This document shows positions 11,246-22,786 of a DNA stretch of 64,000 bases, piece after piece. The stretch is from assembly GCF_029910215.1 (NCBI RefSeq), contig NZ_CP110395.1, positions 2,728,001-2,792,000 on the forward strand, in the 5' to 3' direction. The first letter of the stretch is position 1. The number at the start of each line of letters is the position of its first letter. Both the position numbers and the translations under genes were made by a program. The stretch is from Paraburkholderia sp. D15. Its GTDB lineage: Bacteria > Pseudomonadota > Gammaproteobacteria > Burkholderiales > Burkholderiaceae. The notes below the pieces were generated by a model. That model was not told where the DNA came from and searched no databases. It saw only the letters and a program-made list of their open reading frames with translations.

Positions 11246-11725
11246 TCACAACTGCTTTTCGATGTCCTCGGCAATCGCCTCGGGCTTGGTCATCGGCGCA
11301 TAACGCTTGACCACGTCGCCGTCGCGGCCGATCAGGAATTTGGTGAAATTCCACTTCACCGCCTCGATGCCCAGCACGCCCGGCGCCTCGCCGGTCAGAT
11401 AGCGGAACAGCGGATGCGCATTCGCGCCGTTCACGTCGATCTTGTCGAACATCGGAAAGGTCACGCCGAAGTTCTTCTCGCAGAAACTGCCGATCTGCGT
11501 CGCGTCACCCGGTTCCTGTTTGCCGAACTGGTTGCATGGAAAGCCGAGCACCGCGAGACCGCGCGCCGCATAGGTGTCGTACAGCTTCTGCAAGCCCGCG
11601 TATTGCGGCGTGAATCCGCACTCGCTCGCGGTGTTGACGATCAGCAGCACCTTGCCTTGATACTGCGTGAGGCTCACTTCCTCGCCGCCGAGCGTGCGTG
11701 CCGAAAACGAATAGATCGATGTCAT
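11246..11725 (-). CDS. Glutathione peroxidase family protein (Cys type)
   Basis: Thiol peroxidase of the GPx family, 159 residues, reducing hydrogen or lipid peroxides; bacterial members often prefer thioredoxin over glutathione. The catalytic Cys is C36 in VNTASECGFTPQY. The Gln of FPCNQFGKQEPG and the Trp of VKWNFTKFLI complete the catalytic triad. There is no signal peptide, so it acts in the cytoplasm. It is convergent with cls and divergent from the ABC-F gene. Confidence 0.93.
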   Translation of the reverse strand: MTSIYSFSARTLGGEEVSLTQYQGKVLLIVNTASECGFTPQYAGLQKLYDTYAARGLAVLGFPCNQFGKQEPGDATQIGSFCEKNFGVTFPMFDKIDVNGANAHPLFRYLTGEAPGVLGIEAVKWNFTKFLIGRDGDVVKRYAPMTKPEAIAEDIEKQL

Positions 11726-11861
11726 GTGCTGTCCCCCGTAAAAGCTGCCAGTCTATGCCAAAAGACGCGCCGTTACAGTCGGCCGAATGGCCTATCCCCG
11801 TTGAGCGCCCGGTGTCCTCGCCGGCAGTCTAAAATAGCGGTTTTCTTCTGCCGGCCTCGTC

Positions 11862-13874
<2,013 letters not shown>

Positions 13875-13920
13875 CGGCAAACGGTTTCCGGTCCGCGCCG
13901 GTATCGACGGGAGGTTGGCC

Positions 13921-15084
13921 TTGTCATCCACGACAGCATCGTCCGCATCGTCTACATCGCCGGTGCCTGCGTCCAATGCGGCGCCGCCCGCGTTGCAGGG
14001 GCTGCGCGTACTCGACCTCACGCGGCTGCTGCCCGGCCCGGTCGCCGCGCTGCGGCTCGCCGAACTCGGCGCCGACGTGCTGAAGATCGAAGCGCCCGGC
14101 GCCGGCGACCCGACCCGCACGATGCTGCAGTCGTCGAGCGACCGCGTCGCCGGGCGCCCCGGCGCGTTCTACCGGCTGGTGAATCGCGGCAAACGCGAGA
14201 CCCGCCTCGACCTCAAGTCCGACGCGGGCCGCAACGTGCTGCGCGCGCTCGCGGCCGAAGCGGACGTGCTGATCGAGAGTTTCCGGCCGGGCGTGATGGA
14301 TCGGCTGGGCCTCGGCTACGACACCTTGCGCGCACTCAATCCACGGCTCGTCTACTGCTCGATCAGCGGCTACGGTGCGAGCGGTCCTTTCGTCGAGCAT
14401 GCCGGGCACGATCTGAACTACATCGGCTATGCGGGCGTGCTCGATCAACTGGCGAGCCGCGACGGCACGCCGATCCTGCCGAATTTCCAGATCGCCGATC
14501 TGCTGGGCGGCGCGCTGAGCGCGGTCACGCAGATTCTCGCCGCGCTGTGGCACGTGTCGCGCGGCGGCGATGGCCGCTTCGTCGACGTGTCGATGACCCA
14601 TGCGTCCTACGCGCACAACGTGCTCGCGCAGGTCTCGCTGATCAACGAAGGCGCGGCGCCGGCCGCGGGCGCCGGTCTGCTGAATGGCGGTGTGCCCTGC
14701 TATAACCTGTACCGCACGCTCGACGAGCGCTGGCTCGCAGTCGGCGCGCTCGAACTGAAGTTCTGGGAAACCTTATGCATGGCGCTCGACCGGCCCGAGT
14801 GGGCCACGCGTCACTGGAGTCTCGGTCAGGCGATCGGCGGCCCGGACGCCATCGCGCTCATGCAGGAACTGGCCGGGGTGATCGGCAAGCGTCCGCTGCA
14901 GGAATGGGTGTCGTTGCTGGAACCGCTCGACTGCTGCGTGTCGCCGGTGCTGACGGCGGCGGAGGCGGCGCGGCATCCGCTGTTCAATCCCGACGCTTAT
15001 GCGGCGTCGTTGCGCGCCGCTGAAAAGGAAAAGGCATCGGCTGAAGGGAAGCCGCGCGGCGAAGTCAAACGCGGGTTCAAGTGA
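13921..15084 (+). CDS. CaiB/BaiF family CoA-transferase or acyl-CoA racemase
   Basis: Member of the type III CoA-transferase family, 387 residues from the TTG at 13921. That TTG sits six bases after a GGGAGG ribosome-binding site; a TTG at 13915 would leave no spacing. After a Ser/Pro/Ala-rich leader of 20-odd residues the fold begins LQGLRVLDLTRLLPGP. The segment GHDLNYIGYAGVL resembles the alpha-methylacyl-CoA racemase subgroup, where that His is part of the active site, so racemisation of branched acyl-CoAs is more likely than CoA transfer. It follows the ABC-F gene by 46 bases, with no evident functional link. Confidence 0.85.
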   Translation: MSSTTASSASSTSPVPASNAAPPALQGLRVLDLTRLLPGPVAALRLAELGADVLKIEAPGAGDPTRTMLQSSSDRVAGRPGAFYRLVNRGKRETRLDLKSDAGRNVLRALAAEADVLIESFRPGVMDRLGLGYDTLRALNPRLVYCSISGYGASGPFVEHAGHDLNYIGYAGVLDQLASRDGTPILPNFQIADLLGGALSAVTQILAALWHVSRGGDGRFVDVSMTHASYAHNVLAQVSLINEGAAPAAGAGLLNGGVPCYNLYRTLDERWLAVGALELKFWETLCMALDRPEWATRHWSLGQAIGGPDAIALMQELAGVIGKRPLQEWVSLLEPLDCCVSPVLTAAEAARHPLFNPDAYAASLRAAEKEKASAEGKPRGEVKRGFK

Positions 15085-15146
15085 GTTCGACGCAAGCGGC
15101 GATCGGGCTTCGGCCGATCGCCTGAGGAGTCATCGCACGGCCATTG

Positions 15147-15240
15147 GCTCGCGGCGTTCATCTCGCGGCGCTCTACTCGCCGCGCCCACCTCATCGCGCT
15201 TACCTCATCGCGCCCACATCATCGCGCTCACCTCACCGCC
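15147..15240. repeat. Degenerate short tandem repeat (CTCATCGCGC type)
   Basis: About seven imperfect copies of a 10-15 base unit resembling ctcatcgcgcccac fill the gap between the CoA-transferase gene and the small gene on the other strand. Its end touches that gene's stop codon. Confidence 0.6.
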
Positions 15241-15511
15241 GCACCACCGTCTGCCGCGGCAAGGTCTGACGAGGCGTCTTTTCATCGTCGTACAGCACGT
15301 GCTTGCGGCCTTCCACATGCCGGTTGATCGTGGCGCGAACTTCCGCGGCGGTGGCATCCTCGGCGACCACGCGGCGCGAGATCTGCCCGGTCGTATCGAT
15401 CCACTCCACGATCCGGCACGCGCCGCCCCAAGGCTGGCGAATCGGCGCCGAGACGCGGCAGCCGCGCACCTGGATAGGCCGCTCGGCGGTGGTTTTAACT
15501 GATTGTTTCAA
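15233..15511 (-). CDS. Small conserved hypothetical protein (possible DUF2866)
   Basis: A 92-residue protein read from a TTG at 15511, preceded at seven bases by AAGGA; the open frame extends to 15580 but without a ribosome-binding site. The sequence is basic and soluble, with AERPIQVRGCRVSAPIRQPW near the start and a Trp/Gly stretch (WGGACRIVEW). There is no signal peptide or membrane segment. It resembles a small Burkholderia-restricted family that I tentatively recall as DUF2866; no function is known. It lies downstream of radA on the same strand, 187 bases away. Confidence 0.6.
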   Translation of the reverse strand: MKQSVKTTAERPIQVRGCRVSAPIRQPWGGACRIVEWIDTTGQISRRVVAEDATAAEVRATINRHVEGRKHVLYDDEKTPRQTLPRQTVVRR

Positions 15512-15698
15512 GGCGCAATCCTTTTTCCGGCATCCGATGAAGCGACGCGAGCAACACGTGTTGCATGCATGGCCATGCATGACGCTTGCAGCTTAGAAAA
15601 AAGCAATGGCGGCTTGGTTACAACCAATATGGAGATATTTACCGGCCATTACCGCGCAAGGCGGTGCCGGACGGCGCCCGAAGGCGCCGCAAGTCCGT

Positions 15699-17075
15699 CT
15701 ATTCGAGCGTGCGGACCCGGTCGATCGCCTGTTCGATCCGTTCGACCGCAACGACCTGTAAGCCTTCGATCGGCTGCTTCGGCGCGTTGGCCTTCGGAAT
15801 CACCGCGACCGAGAAGCCGAGCTTGGCCGCTTCCTTCAGACGCTCCTGGCCACGCGGCGACGGCCGGATTTCGCCGGCGAGCCCCACTTCGCCGAACACG
15901 ACGAGACCCTTGGGCAACGGTTTGTTACGCATCGACGAATGAATCGCGAGCAGCACGGCGAGGTCGGCGGCGGGTTCGGTGATCTTCACGCCGCCCACCG
16001 CGTTGAGAAACACGTCCTGATCGAAGCAGGCGATGCCCGCGTGACGATGCAGCACCGCCAGCAGCATCGCGAGCCGGTTCTGTTCGAGACCGACCGCGAG
16101 ACGCCGCGGATTCGGCGCATTGGCCGCATCCACCAGCGCCTGCACTTCGACCAGCAGCGGGCGCGTGCCCTCCTGCGTGACCAGCACGCACGAACCCGGC
16201 ACCGACTGCTCGTGCTGCGACAGGAACAGCGCCGACGGATTGGCCACGCCGCGCAAGCCGCGCTCGGTCATCGCGAACACGCCGAGTTCGTTGACCGCGC
16301 CGAAGCGGTTCTTTATCGCGCGCACCAGACGGTACGACGAATGCGTGTCGCCCTCGAAGTACAGCACCGTATCGACGATATGTTCGAGCACGCGCGGCCC
16401 CGCGAGCGCGCCTTCCTTGGTCACGTGGCCGACCATGATGATCGTGGTGCCCGATTGCTTGGCGATCCGCGTGAGTTGCGCGGCGCACTCGCGCACCTGC
16501 GCGACCGAACCCGGCGCGGAAGTCAGCGCGTCGGAGTAGACGGTCTGGATCGAGTCGATCACGGCGACGTCGGGTTGATGATCGGCGATCGTCGCCTGAA
16601 TTTTTTCGAGCTGGATTTCCGCGAGCAATTGCAGCTCGCTCGCCTTCGAGCCCGGTTCCAGCAGCGAAAGACGCTGCGCGCGCAACGCGATCTGCGCGGC
16701 CGATTCTTCCCCGCTGATATAGAGCGCCCGTTTGTCCGCGGCGATTTCGGCGAGCGACTGCAGCAGCAGCGTCGATTTGCCGATACCCGGATCGCCACCG
16801 ATCAGCACCACGCCACCCGGCACCAGACCGCCGCCGAGCACGCGGTCGAATTCGCTGACGCCGGTCGAGAAGCGCGGCACGTCGGACGCCTCGATGTCGG
16901 CGAGACGGCGCACCGGCGCGCTCTTCGCCAGCGACTGGAAGCGGTGCGTGGACGGCGCTTCCGCCACCGACTCGACCAGCGTGTTCCACGCGTTGCACGA
17001 CGGGCACTGCCCGGCCCATTTCGGCGACTGTCCGCCGCATTCGCTACAGATATACAGAGTCTTGGGTTTTGCCAC
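15699..17075 (-). CDS. radA: DNA repair protein RadA
   Basis: RecA-related branch-migration factor that acts with RecA in recombinational repair; 458 residues, the usual length. The N-terminal zinc finger has C10-x2-C13 and C24-x2-C27. The Walker A is GGDPGIGKSTLL with K100, and the RadA-specific KNRFG motif is present in IKNRFGAVNELGVF. The C-terminal third is the Lon-protease-like domain ending in RVRTLE. It starts 49 bases downstream of alr on the same strand and is probably cotranscribed with it. Confidence 0.97.
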   Translation of the reverse strand: MAKPKTLYICSECGGQSPKWAGQCPSCNAWNTLVESVAEAPSTHRFQSLAKSAPVRRLADIEASDVPRFSTGVSEFDRVLGGGLVPGGVVLIGGDPGIGKSTLLLQSLAEIAADKRALYISGEESAAQIALRAQRLSLLEPGSKASELQLLAEIQLEKIQATIADHQPDVAVIDSIQTVYSDALTSAPGSVAQVRECAAQLTRIAKQSGTTIIMVGHVTKEGALAGPRVLEHIVDTVLYFEGDTHSSYRLVRAIKNRFGAVNELGVFAMTERGLRGVANPSALFLSQHEQSVPGSCVLVTQEGTRPLLVEVQALVDAANAPNPRRLAVGLEQNRLAMLLAVLHRHAGIACFDQDVFLNAVGGVKITEPAADLAVLLAIHSSMRNKPLPKGLVVFGEVGLAGEIRPSPRGQERLKEAAKLGFSVAVIPKANAPKQPIEGLQVVAVERIEQAIDRVRTLE

Positions 17076-17124
17076 GCGCGAGCTTGCCTTGTTTGCTGTT
17101 TCTGGAATGGAGGTGAAGCCCGGC

Positions 17125-18195
17125 TTACTCGGCCCGCACCGGCACGCGCGGCGCGACCGCGCACATCAGCTCGTAGCCGATCGTGCCGCATGCCTGCGCG
17201 ACGTCGTCGATCGGCAGCGAAGTACCCCACAGTTCGACGCGCGAGCCGACGTTGGCGGTCGGCACCGGCGTCAGGTCGACGGTCAGCATGTCCATCGAAA
17301 CGCGCCCGACGATCCGCGTGCGCACGCCGTCGACGATCACCGGCGTGCCTTCCGGCGCAACCCGCGGATAGCCGTCCGCGTAACCGCACGCGACCACGCC
17401 GATGCGCATCGCGCCGCGCGATTTGAACGACGAGCCGTAGCCGACGGTCTGCCCCTCGCTTAGCGTCTGCACGGCGATCAGCTCCGAGGCGAGCGTCATG
17501 GCCGGCTGCAGACCCGTGCCCTCGATCGCGGCCGTCACGCCCGACGGCGACGCGCCATACATGATGATGCCCGGGCGCACCCAGTCGAAATGCGCGGCCG
17601 GGTGCCACAGCGTGGCCGCCGAGTTGGACAGGCTGCGCGCGCCGGCGATGCCCTGCGCGCCGCGCTCGAACGCTTCCATCTGATGCGCGATGCCGCGCTC
17701 GCCGTCGGCATCGGAAAAGTGCGTCATCAACGTGATCTGGCCGACGCCCTGGCAGGCACGCGCGCGCTCCCACGCGGCGCGGAATTTCTCCGGCGTGTAA
17801 CCGAGGCGGTTCATGCCGGTGTTCATCTTCAACTGAATGTTGACGGGCTTGGACAGGCGCGCCATTTCGAGCATGCGCAGTTGTTCGTCCGAATGCAGCG
17901 CGGTGGTCAGGCTGTAGCGGTCGATCACGTCGATATCGGTCGGACGAAAGAACCCTTCCAGCAGCAGAATCGGGCCAGCCCAACCCAATTCACGCAACTT
18001 CACGGCTTCTTCGAGGTCCAGCAAACCGAAGCCGTCGGTGGCGCGCAGACCCGGGAACGCGCGCGCAAGCCCGTGCCCGTAAGCATTGGCCTTGACGACG
18101 GCCCAGATTTTGGATTTCGGCGCGTAGCGCCGGGCGACGGCGAGGTTATTGGCGAGTGCGGCGGTATGGATCGTGGCTGAGAGGGGGCGCGGCAT
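17125..18195 (-). CDS. alr: Alanine racemase
   Basis: PLP-dependent interconversion of L- and D-alanine for peptidoglycan; 356 residues, as in other proteobacterial Alr/DadX. K35 in [13 protein letters not shown] carries PLP. The dimer-mate catalytic Tyr lies in the C-terminal beta domain, and MYGASPSG is the usual phosphate-side motif. It shares a 218-base divergent region with lplT. Alr and DadX cannot be separated by sequence alone; with no D-amino-acid dehydrogenase nearby, the biosynthetic Alr role is more likely. Confidence 0.95.
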   Translation of the reverse strand: MPRPLSATIHTAALANNLAVARRYAPKSKIWAVVKANAYGHGLARAFPGLRATDGFGLLDLEEAVKLRELGWAGPILLLEGFFRPTDIDVIDRYSLTTALHSDEQLRMLEMARLSKPVNIQLKMNTGMNRLGYTPEKFRAAWERARACQGVGQITLMTHFSDADGERGIAHQMEAFERGAQGIAGARSLSNSAATLWHPAAHFDWVRPGIIMYGASPSGVTAAIEGTGLQPAMTLASELIAVQTLSEGQTVGYGSSFKSRGAMRIGVVACGYADGYPRVAPEGTPVIVDGVRTRIVGRVSMDMLTVDLTPVPTANVGSRVELWGTSLPIDDVAQACGTIGYELMCAVAPRVPVRAE

Positions 18196-18413
18196 GGGAT
18201 ATTTTCGTAAAGACGCTTGCGAATCAGCAGCTTACAGGGCGTTTTCAGCGCCAGGCAGCTTGCTGGGCGGTGCGATCAAGGATTTTGCTAGTCCGAATCC
18301 AGCTATTTTCATGATATAAAGCCGTGCGCACAACCCATTTCGAACGGTATAAGCCCTGAGGCCTTGCACACGGCCGGGCCGGATAGACCGCAGCGAGGAC
18401 AGCATCGCATCAG

Positions 18414-19721
18414 ATGAAAAAAGGTTTTTACACCATCATGGCCGCGCAGTTTTTTTCGTCGCTGGCCGACAATGCGCTTCTGATCGCTGCAATTGCACTG
18501 CTGAAAGATCTTCACGCCCCGAACTGGATGACGCCGCTGCTCAAGCTGTTCTTTGTGCTGTCGTACGTCGTGCTGGCTGCGTTCGTGGGCGCCTTCGCCG
18601 ACTCCCGTCCGAAAGGACGCGTGATGTTCGTCACCAATACCATCAAGGTCGTCGGCTGCATCACGATGCTGATCGGCGCGCATCCGCTGATTGCGTACGG
18701 CATCGTGGGTTTCGGCGCGGCGGCCTACTCGCCCGCCAAATACGGCATTCTCACCGAACTGCTGCCGCCTGACCGGCTGGTCGCCGCGAACGGCTGGATC
18801 GAAGGCACCACGGTCGGTTCGATCATTCTCGGCACCGTGCTTGGCGGCGCGCTGATCAGTCCGCACATCGCCGCGCCGATCCTGCGCCAGCACATTCCCA
18901 CCGTCGACACCCCCGCCGAAGCGGCCATGCTCGTGATCATGGCGATCTACGTGGTCGCCGCGCTGTTCAACCTGCGCATTCCCGACACCGGCGCGCGCTA
19001 TCCGAAACAGGAACGCGGCCCGATCAAGCTCGTCACCGATTTCGCCGACTGCTTTCTGGTGCTGTGGCGCGACAAGCTCGGCCAGATTTCGCTCGCCGTG
19101 ACCACGCTGTTCTGGGGCGCCGGCGCGACGCTGCAATTCATCGTGCTGAAGTGGGCCGAGGTGTCGCTGAACATGTCGCTCTCCGAAGCCGCGATCCTGC
19201 AGGCGGTGGTCGCCGTGGGCGTGGCGGCCGGCGCGATTTTCGCGGCCTCGCGCGTGCCCTTGAAGAAGTCGCTGTCGGTGCTGCCGGTCGGCATCATGAT
19301 GGGCATCGCGGTGATGCTGATGGCGTTCTACACGCGCGATCTGTTCCCCGCGCATTGGGGCGTGTACTTCGGCCGCATGCATGTGCCCGGTTATCTGATC
19401 GTCGCGTATATTTTCCTGATGGTGGTGGGCGGCCTGTCCGGCTTTTTCGTCGTGCCGATGAACGCGCTGCTTCAGCATCGCGGGCACGTGCTGCTGTCGG
19501 CCGGTCATTCGATCGCCGTGCAGAACTTCAACGAAAATCTGTCCGTGCTCGTCATGCTGTGCCTATACGCAGTGCTGGTCTGGCTCGACGTGCCGGTCAC
19601 CGCGGTGATCGTGCTGTTCGGCACGTTCGTGTGCGTGATGATGTGGCTCGTGATGCGCCGTCATCAGGCGAATCAGCGCGCGTTCGACTCGGTCGCGCTG
19701 ATCGGCGAAGCCAAGCACTGA
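18414..19721 (+). CDS. lplT: Lysophospholipid transporter LplT
   Basis: MFS flippase of 435 residues that moves lysophospholipids from the outer to the inner leaflet of the inner membrane for re-acylation. The start MKKGFYTIMAAQFFSSLADNALLIAA is the LplT N-terminus, and about twelve hydrophobic segments follow, with the MFS loop FADSRPKGRVM after segment two. In E. coli it is fused or cotranscribed with the acyltransferase Aas; here the next gene is thiD and no acyltransferase lies in the window. Start choice is ATG at 18414; no strong ribosome-binding site is visible. Confidence 0.92.
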   Translation: MKKGFYTIMAAQFFSSLADNALLIAAIALLKDLHAPNWMTPLLKLFFVLSYVVLAAFVGAFADSRPKGRVMFVTNTIKVVGCITMLIGAHPLIAYGIVGFGAAAYSPAKYGILTELLPPDRLVAANGWIEGTTVGSIILGTVLGGALISPHIAAPILRQHIPTVDTPAEAAMLVIMAIYVVAALFNLRIPDTGARYPKQERGPIKLVTDFADCFLVLWRDKLGQISLAVTTLFWGAGATLQFIVLKWAEVSLNMSLSEAAILQAVVAVGVAAGAIFAASRVPLKKSLSVLPVGIMMGIAVMLMAFYTRDLFPAHWGVYFGRMHVPGYLIVAYIFLMVVGGLSGFFVVPMNALLQHRGHVLLSAGHSIAVQNFNENLSVLVMLCLYAVLVWLDVPVTAVIVLFGTFVCVMMWLVMRRHQANQRAFDSVALIGEAKH

Positions 19722-19804
19722 CCCGTCAAATTCATTCACCCCTCGCGGGATGGCCGGCCAGCTCGCCGGCCGCGTCTTTCCGTCTGTCTTCTTCGCCGCT
19801 CGCC

Positions 19805-20611
19805 ATGACTCAATCGATTCCCAATGTGCTGACGATCGCCGGTTCCGATTCCGGCGGCGGCGCCGGCATTCAGGCCGACCTGAAGGCTTTCTCGGCGCTC
19901 GGCGCGTACGGCGCGAGCGTGATCACCGCGCTTACCGCGCAGAACACGCGCGGCGTGACCGCGATTCACGCGCCGGATGCGGCGTTCATCACCGCGCAAC
20001 TTGATGCCGTGTTCGACGACCTGCGTATCGATGCCGTGAAGATCGGCATGCTGGCGAATGCGTCCATCGCGCGGGCGGTCGCGGATGCGTTGCGGCGTCA
20101 CAAGCCGCAGCACGTCGTGCTCGACACGGTGATGATTTCGAAGAGCAATCACGCGTTGCTGCTGCCGGATGCGGTGGCCGCGGTGCGCGACGAATTGCTG
20201 CCGCTCGCCGATCTGCTGACGCCGAATCTGCCGGAAGCGGCCGCGCTGCTCGGCATCCCCGCCGCGACCGACGAAGCCGCGATGGTCGAGCAAGGCGAAG
20301 CGTTGCGCGCGCTGGGCGCGCGGGCGGTGCTGATGAAGGGCGGCCATCTGAGCGCGACCGATAGTCCCGACTGGCTCATCGAGGCAAGCGGAACCCTGCG
20401 GCTGGGCGGTCCGCGTGTGCCGGTGAAGAATACGCACGGCACGGGCTGCACGTTGTCGTCGGCGATCGCCGCGCTGATTCCGCAGCGGGACGATCTGGCG
20501 AGCGCGGTGGCGGATGCGAAGGTGTATCTGACCGGCGCGTTGCAGGCTAGCGACCGGTTAGCGGTCGGTAGCGGGGTCGGGCCGGTGCATCATTTTTATC
20601 GCTGGTGGTGA
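19805..20611 (+). CDS. thiD: Hydroxymethylpyrimidine/phosphomethylpyrimidine kinase ThiD
   Basis: Phosphorylates HMP and then HMP-phosphate to HMP-PP for thiamine synthesis and salvage; 268 residues. MTQSIPNVLTIAGSDSGGGAGIQAD is the family start, with the Gly-rich substrate loop. The ribokinase-type C-terminal motif is KNTHGTGCTLSSAIAAL, containing the catalytic Cys of ThiD. ATG at 19805 gives the canonical length. No TPP riboswitch was seen upstream; the 83-base gap contains only a GGCCGGC inverted repeat. Confidence 0.95.
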   Translation: MTQSIPNVLTIAGSDSGGGAGIQADLKAFSALGAYGASVITALTAQNTRGVTAIHAPDAAFITAQLDAVFDDLRIDAVKIGMLANASIARAVADALRRHKPQHVVLDTVMISKSNHALLLPDAVAAVRDELLPLADLLTPNLPEAAALLGIPAATDEAAMVEQGEALRALGARAVLMKGGHLSATDSPDWLIEASGTLRLGGPRVPVKNTHGTGCTLSSAIAALIPQRDDLASAVADAKVYLTGALQASDRLAVGSGVGPVHHFYRWW

Positions 20612-20627
20612 GGGCGGGAGCGCTCTA

Positions 20628-20666
20628 CGTCTCTCTACGAGCCTCTATAAGCCGCTATAAGCGCGC
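20628..20666. repeat. Short tandem repeat (CTCTAYRAG type)
   Basis: About five imperfect 10-12 base units (ctctacgt, ctctacgag, ctctataag, gctataag) lie between thiD and the convergent DUF1853 gene and run over the latter's stop codon. Confidence 0.5.
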
Positions 20667-21719
20667 GTGACGCTGTGCCTGCTCGGGCCAGTCGTCCGGC
20701 ACGATAAAACCGCGCGAACGTTCCACCAGATCGCCTGCGGCATCGTCCGCCAACGCGACGACCGTGACCGGTCCACGCAGCAGTGTGATTTGCCCGGCGA
20801 GCGTTTCGGCGTCGACGACCGTCCTATCCCCATCCGCATCCGTCTGCTGTTCGATGCCCTGCTCGACGCGCTGCTCGATCCGCCTCGGCGCGAGCCACTC
20901 CAGACGCGGCAACGGCCGCCACCAGCTCGCATGCGTGCGGGCAAAGTCGAGCCACTCGCTGCTCGTCACCCACCAGCCGCGTCCGTGCGCCGGATCGAGT
21001 TCGGCGCACTCCGGTGGCGTCTGCGCGTGCCGGTAAAACAGCCAGCCTTTGACGAACATCTGCGGAATCCACGACCCCGCGTATCCGGTCGACGCGAACT
21101 CGTCGCGCGCGCTGATCGGCAATTGATGATTCAGCAGATGCGCGCGCTTCAGATCGAGACGGTCCTTGAGATTCGGGCCGACAAAATCCGCCAGTTGGCC
21201 ACGGCCCGCGCCCGCATGCAGGTAGCACTTCATCGCCAGTTCCCAATGCAGGCGGACGCCCTGCCTCGTCTGCAGCAGAAAATCGCATTCGCCGAGCGTG
21301 ATGCCGTCGCGCCTCAACTGCACGCCCGCCGCGATGAGCCGCGCGGCCGGCCCCTGCTCGAGAAACCAGCCGAGCAGACGTTCGGCGTAGCGCCCAACGC
21401 GCGACATGCGGATCGCCGCGAGGTGTTGCAGCAGCGGCTGCGGCGCGGCATCGAGCGCGCGCAGCCAGGCGACGGTGGCGTCGAATTCGTCGGGGGTCGC
21501 GAATGGCGTCGCCAGCGCGCCGGCCGGTGGTTGCGGACGCAACAGGTCGGGGCTGAGCAGCAGCCACGCGAGATCGCGCACGGCGGTGACGCGCAGGTCG
21601 TTCAGGAGATCGTTCAGGACATCTTTTAGCAGCGCATTTTGCGGCCCGGCCCGCGGCACCGCGAGCGGCGTGTCGAGCGGCCCGGCGGCGCGCGCCGCCG
21701 GGTCATCGGAGGCGCTCAC
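20655..21719 (-). CDS. DUF1853 family protein
   Basis: A 354-residue protein from GTG at 21719, whose GTGA start overlaps the udg stop by four bases. The DUF1853 core is visible as RDLAWLLLSPDLL (about residue 55), then a Phe/Trp-rich region with RRDGITLGECDFLL and LHWELAMKCYLH, which resembles a PD-(D/E)xK nuclease-type GE-D...E arrangement; this is my reading, not a known activity. Two in-frame microrepeats occur: LNDLLNDL near the start and an IEQ/VEQ series near residue 290. It ends the tsaB-rimI-udg operon. No experimental function is known to me. Confidence 0.8.
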   Translation of the reverse strand: MSASDDPAARAAGPLDTPLAVPRAGPQNALLKDVLNDLLNDLRVTAVRDLAWLLLSPDLLRPQPPAGALATPFATPDEFDATVAWLRALDAAPQPLLQHLAAIRMSRVGRYAERLLGWFLEQGPAARLIAAGVQLRRDGITLGECDFLLQTRQGVRLHWELAMKCYLHAGAGRGQLADFVGPNLKDRLDLKRAHLLNHQLPISARDEFASTGYAGSWIPQMFVKGWLFYRHAQTPPECAELDPAHGRGWWVTSSEWLDFARTHASWWRPLPRLEWLAPRRIEQRVEQGIEQQTDADGDRTVVDAETLAGQITLLRGPVTVVALADDAAGDLVERSRGFIVPDDWPEQAQRHARL

Positions 21720-22786
21720 TGCGGCACGCCGCCAGCCTTGCGCCACGTATCGCGCGCGAGGCACAGGTCGGCCCACGCCTTCGACTTGTCGGGCAGGCTG
21801 CGCAGCAGATACGCCGGGTGATACGTGACGATCACCGGCACGCCTTCGTATTCGTGCACGCGGCCACGCAGCGACGAAATGCTCGCGTCGGTCTTCAGCA
21901 GACTCTGCGCGGCGAAGCGGCCGAGCGCGACGATCAGCTTCGGCTTGACCAGCGCCACCTGACGTTGCAGATACGGCTCGCAGCGCGCGACTTCATCGGG
22001 CTCGGGATTGCGGTTGCCGGGCGGGCGGCACTTGATCACGTTCGCGATGTAGACGTTGGTGTCGCGCGCGAGCGTCAGCGAACGCAGCATGTTGTCGAGC
22101 AGCTTGCCGGCCTGGCCGACGAACGGTTCACCCTGGCGGTCTTCGTTTTCGCCGGGAGCTTCGCCGATCAGCATCCAGTCGGCGTTGCGATCGCCGACGC
22201 CGAAGACCGTGTTGGTGCGCTTCTCGCACAACCGGCAGCGTTCGCAAGCCGCGACGCGCTCGCTCAGCGCGTCCCAGTCGAGCGTGTCGACGGCCGGCGG
22301 TTGCGGCGCTTCGCGGCGTGCTTCGGTGGGCGCATGAGCCGCGCCATGGCCCGCGGGTTCGGACGGCAGATCGTCGAACCAGGCGAAGTCGTCGCCGGGC
22401 GGCGCATCGAACGACGGCGGCTCAGCGGCGCGGGAGGATGGCGCGGATGGCGCGGGTTGCCGGGAGGGCGACGGGGATGGCGCACGCGGCTGGCGCGGCG
22501 CATCGGCGGCGAAGGAATCCGCCTGCGGTTGACGCGAAGCAGCCACCCCAGCGCCCCCAGCGGCCTCGGCACGCGTCGCGCTCTCGCCATGCGCGGACCG
22601 CGCACCACGCTCGTCCGCCGCGCCTTGAACGACGGCGCGCGGCTCATCGATAACGCGCGCGGACGCATCGGGATCATCCGCGCCAACCCCCTCCGCGGCC
22701 TCACCCGCCGCGCGCACCGCCAACCCTCGGCGCACCCACAACGGCGCGAGACCGAACTCTTCCAATACCGATTCATGCAGCGCCAT
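21716..22786 (-). CDS. Uracil-DNA glycosylase, family 4 (Fe-S)
   Basis: Excises uracil from DNA. The 356-residue protein starts at ATG 22786 behind GGAGGG. The C-terminal 200 residues form the catalytic domain. CERCRLCEKR and the later CRPPGNRNPEPDEVARC supply four Cys for the 4Fe-4S cluster. IGEAPGENEDRQGEPFVG is motif A, and VTYHPAYLLR the His-containing motif B. The first 150 residues are a Pro/Ala/Arg-rich low-complexity extension, apart from a short helix (MALHESVLEEFGLAPLWVRR), so the enzyme is about 1.5 times the usual family size. It overlaps the rimI end by 14 bases. Confidence 0.92.
   Translation of the reverse strand: MALHESVLEEFGLAPLWVRRGLAVRAAGEAAEGVGADDPDASARVIDEPRAVVQGAADERGARSAHGESATRAEAAGGAGVAASRQPQADSFAADAPRQPRAPSPSPSRQPAPSAPSSRAAEPPSFDAPPGDDFAWFDDLPSEPAGHGAAHAPTEARREAPQPPAVDTLDWDALSERVAACERCRLCEKRTNTVFGVGDRNADWMLIGEAPGENEDRQGEPFVGQAGKLLDNMLRSLTLARDTNVYIANVIKCRPPGNRNPEPDEVARCEPYLQRQVALVKPKLIVALGRFAAQSLLKTDASISSLRGRVHEYEGVPVIVTYHPAYLLRSLPDKSKAWADLCLARDTWRKAGGVPQ

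Noticed and set aside
19722..19804. Possible TPP riboswitch before thiD
   Set aside because: Gap is only 83 bases and shows none of the conserved THI-box segments.
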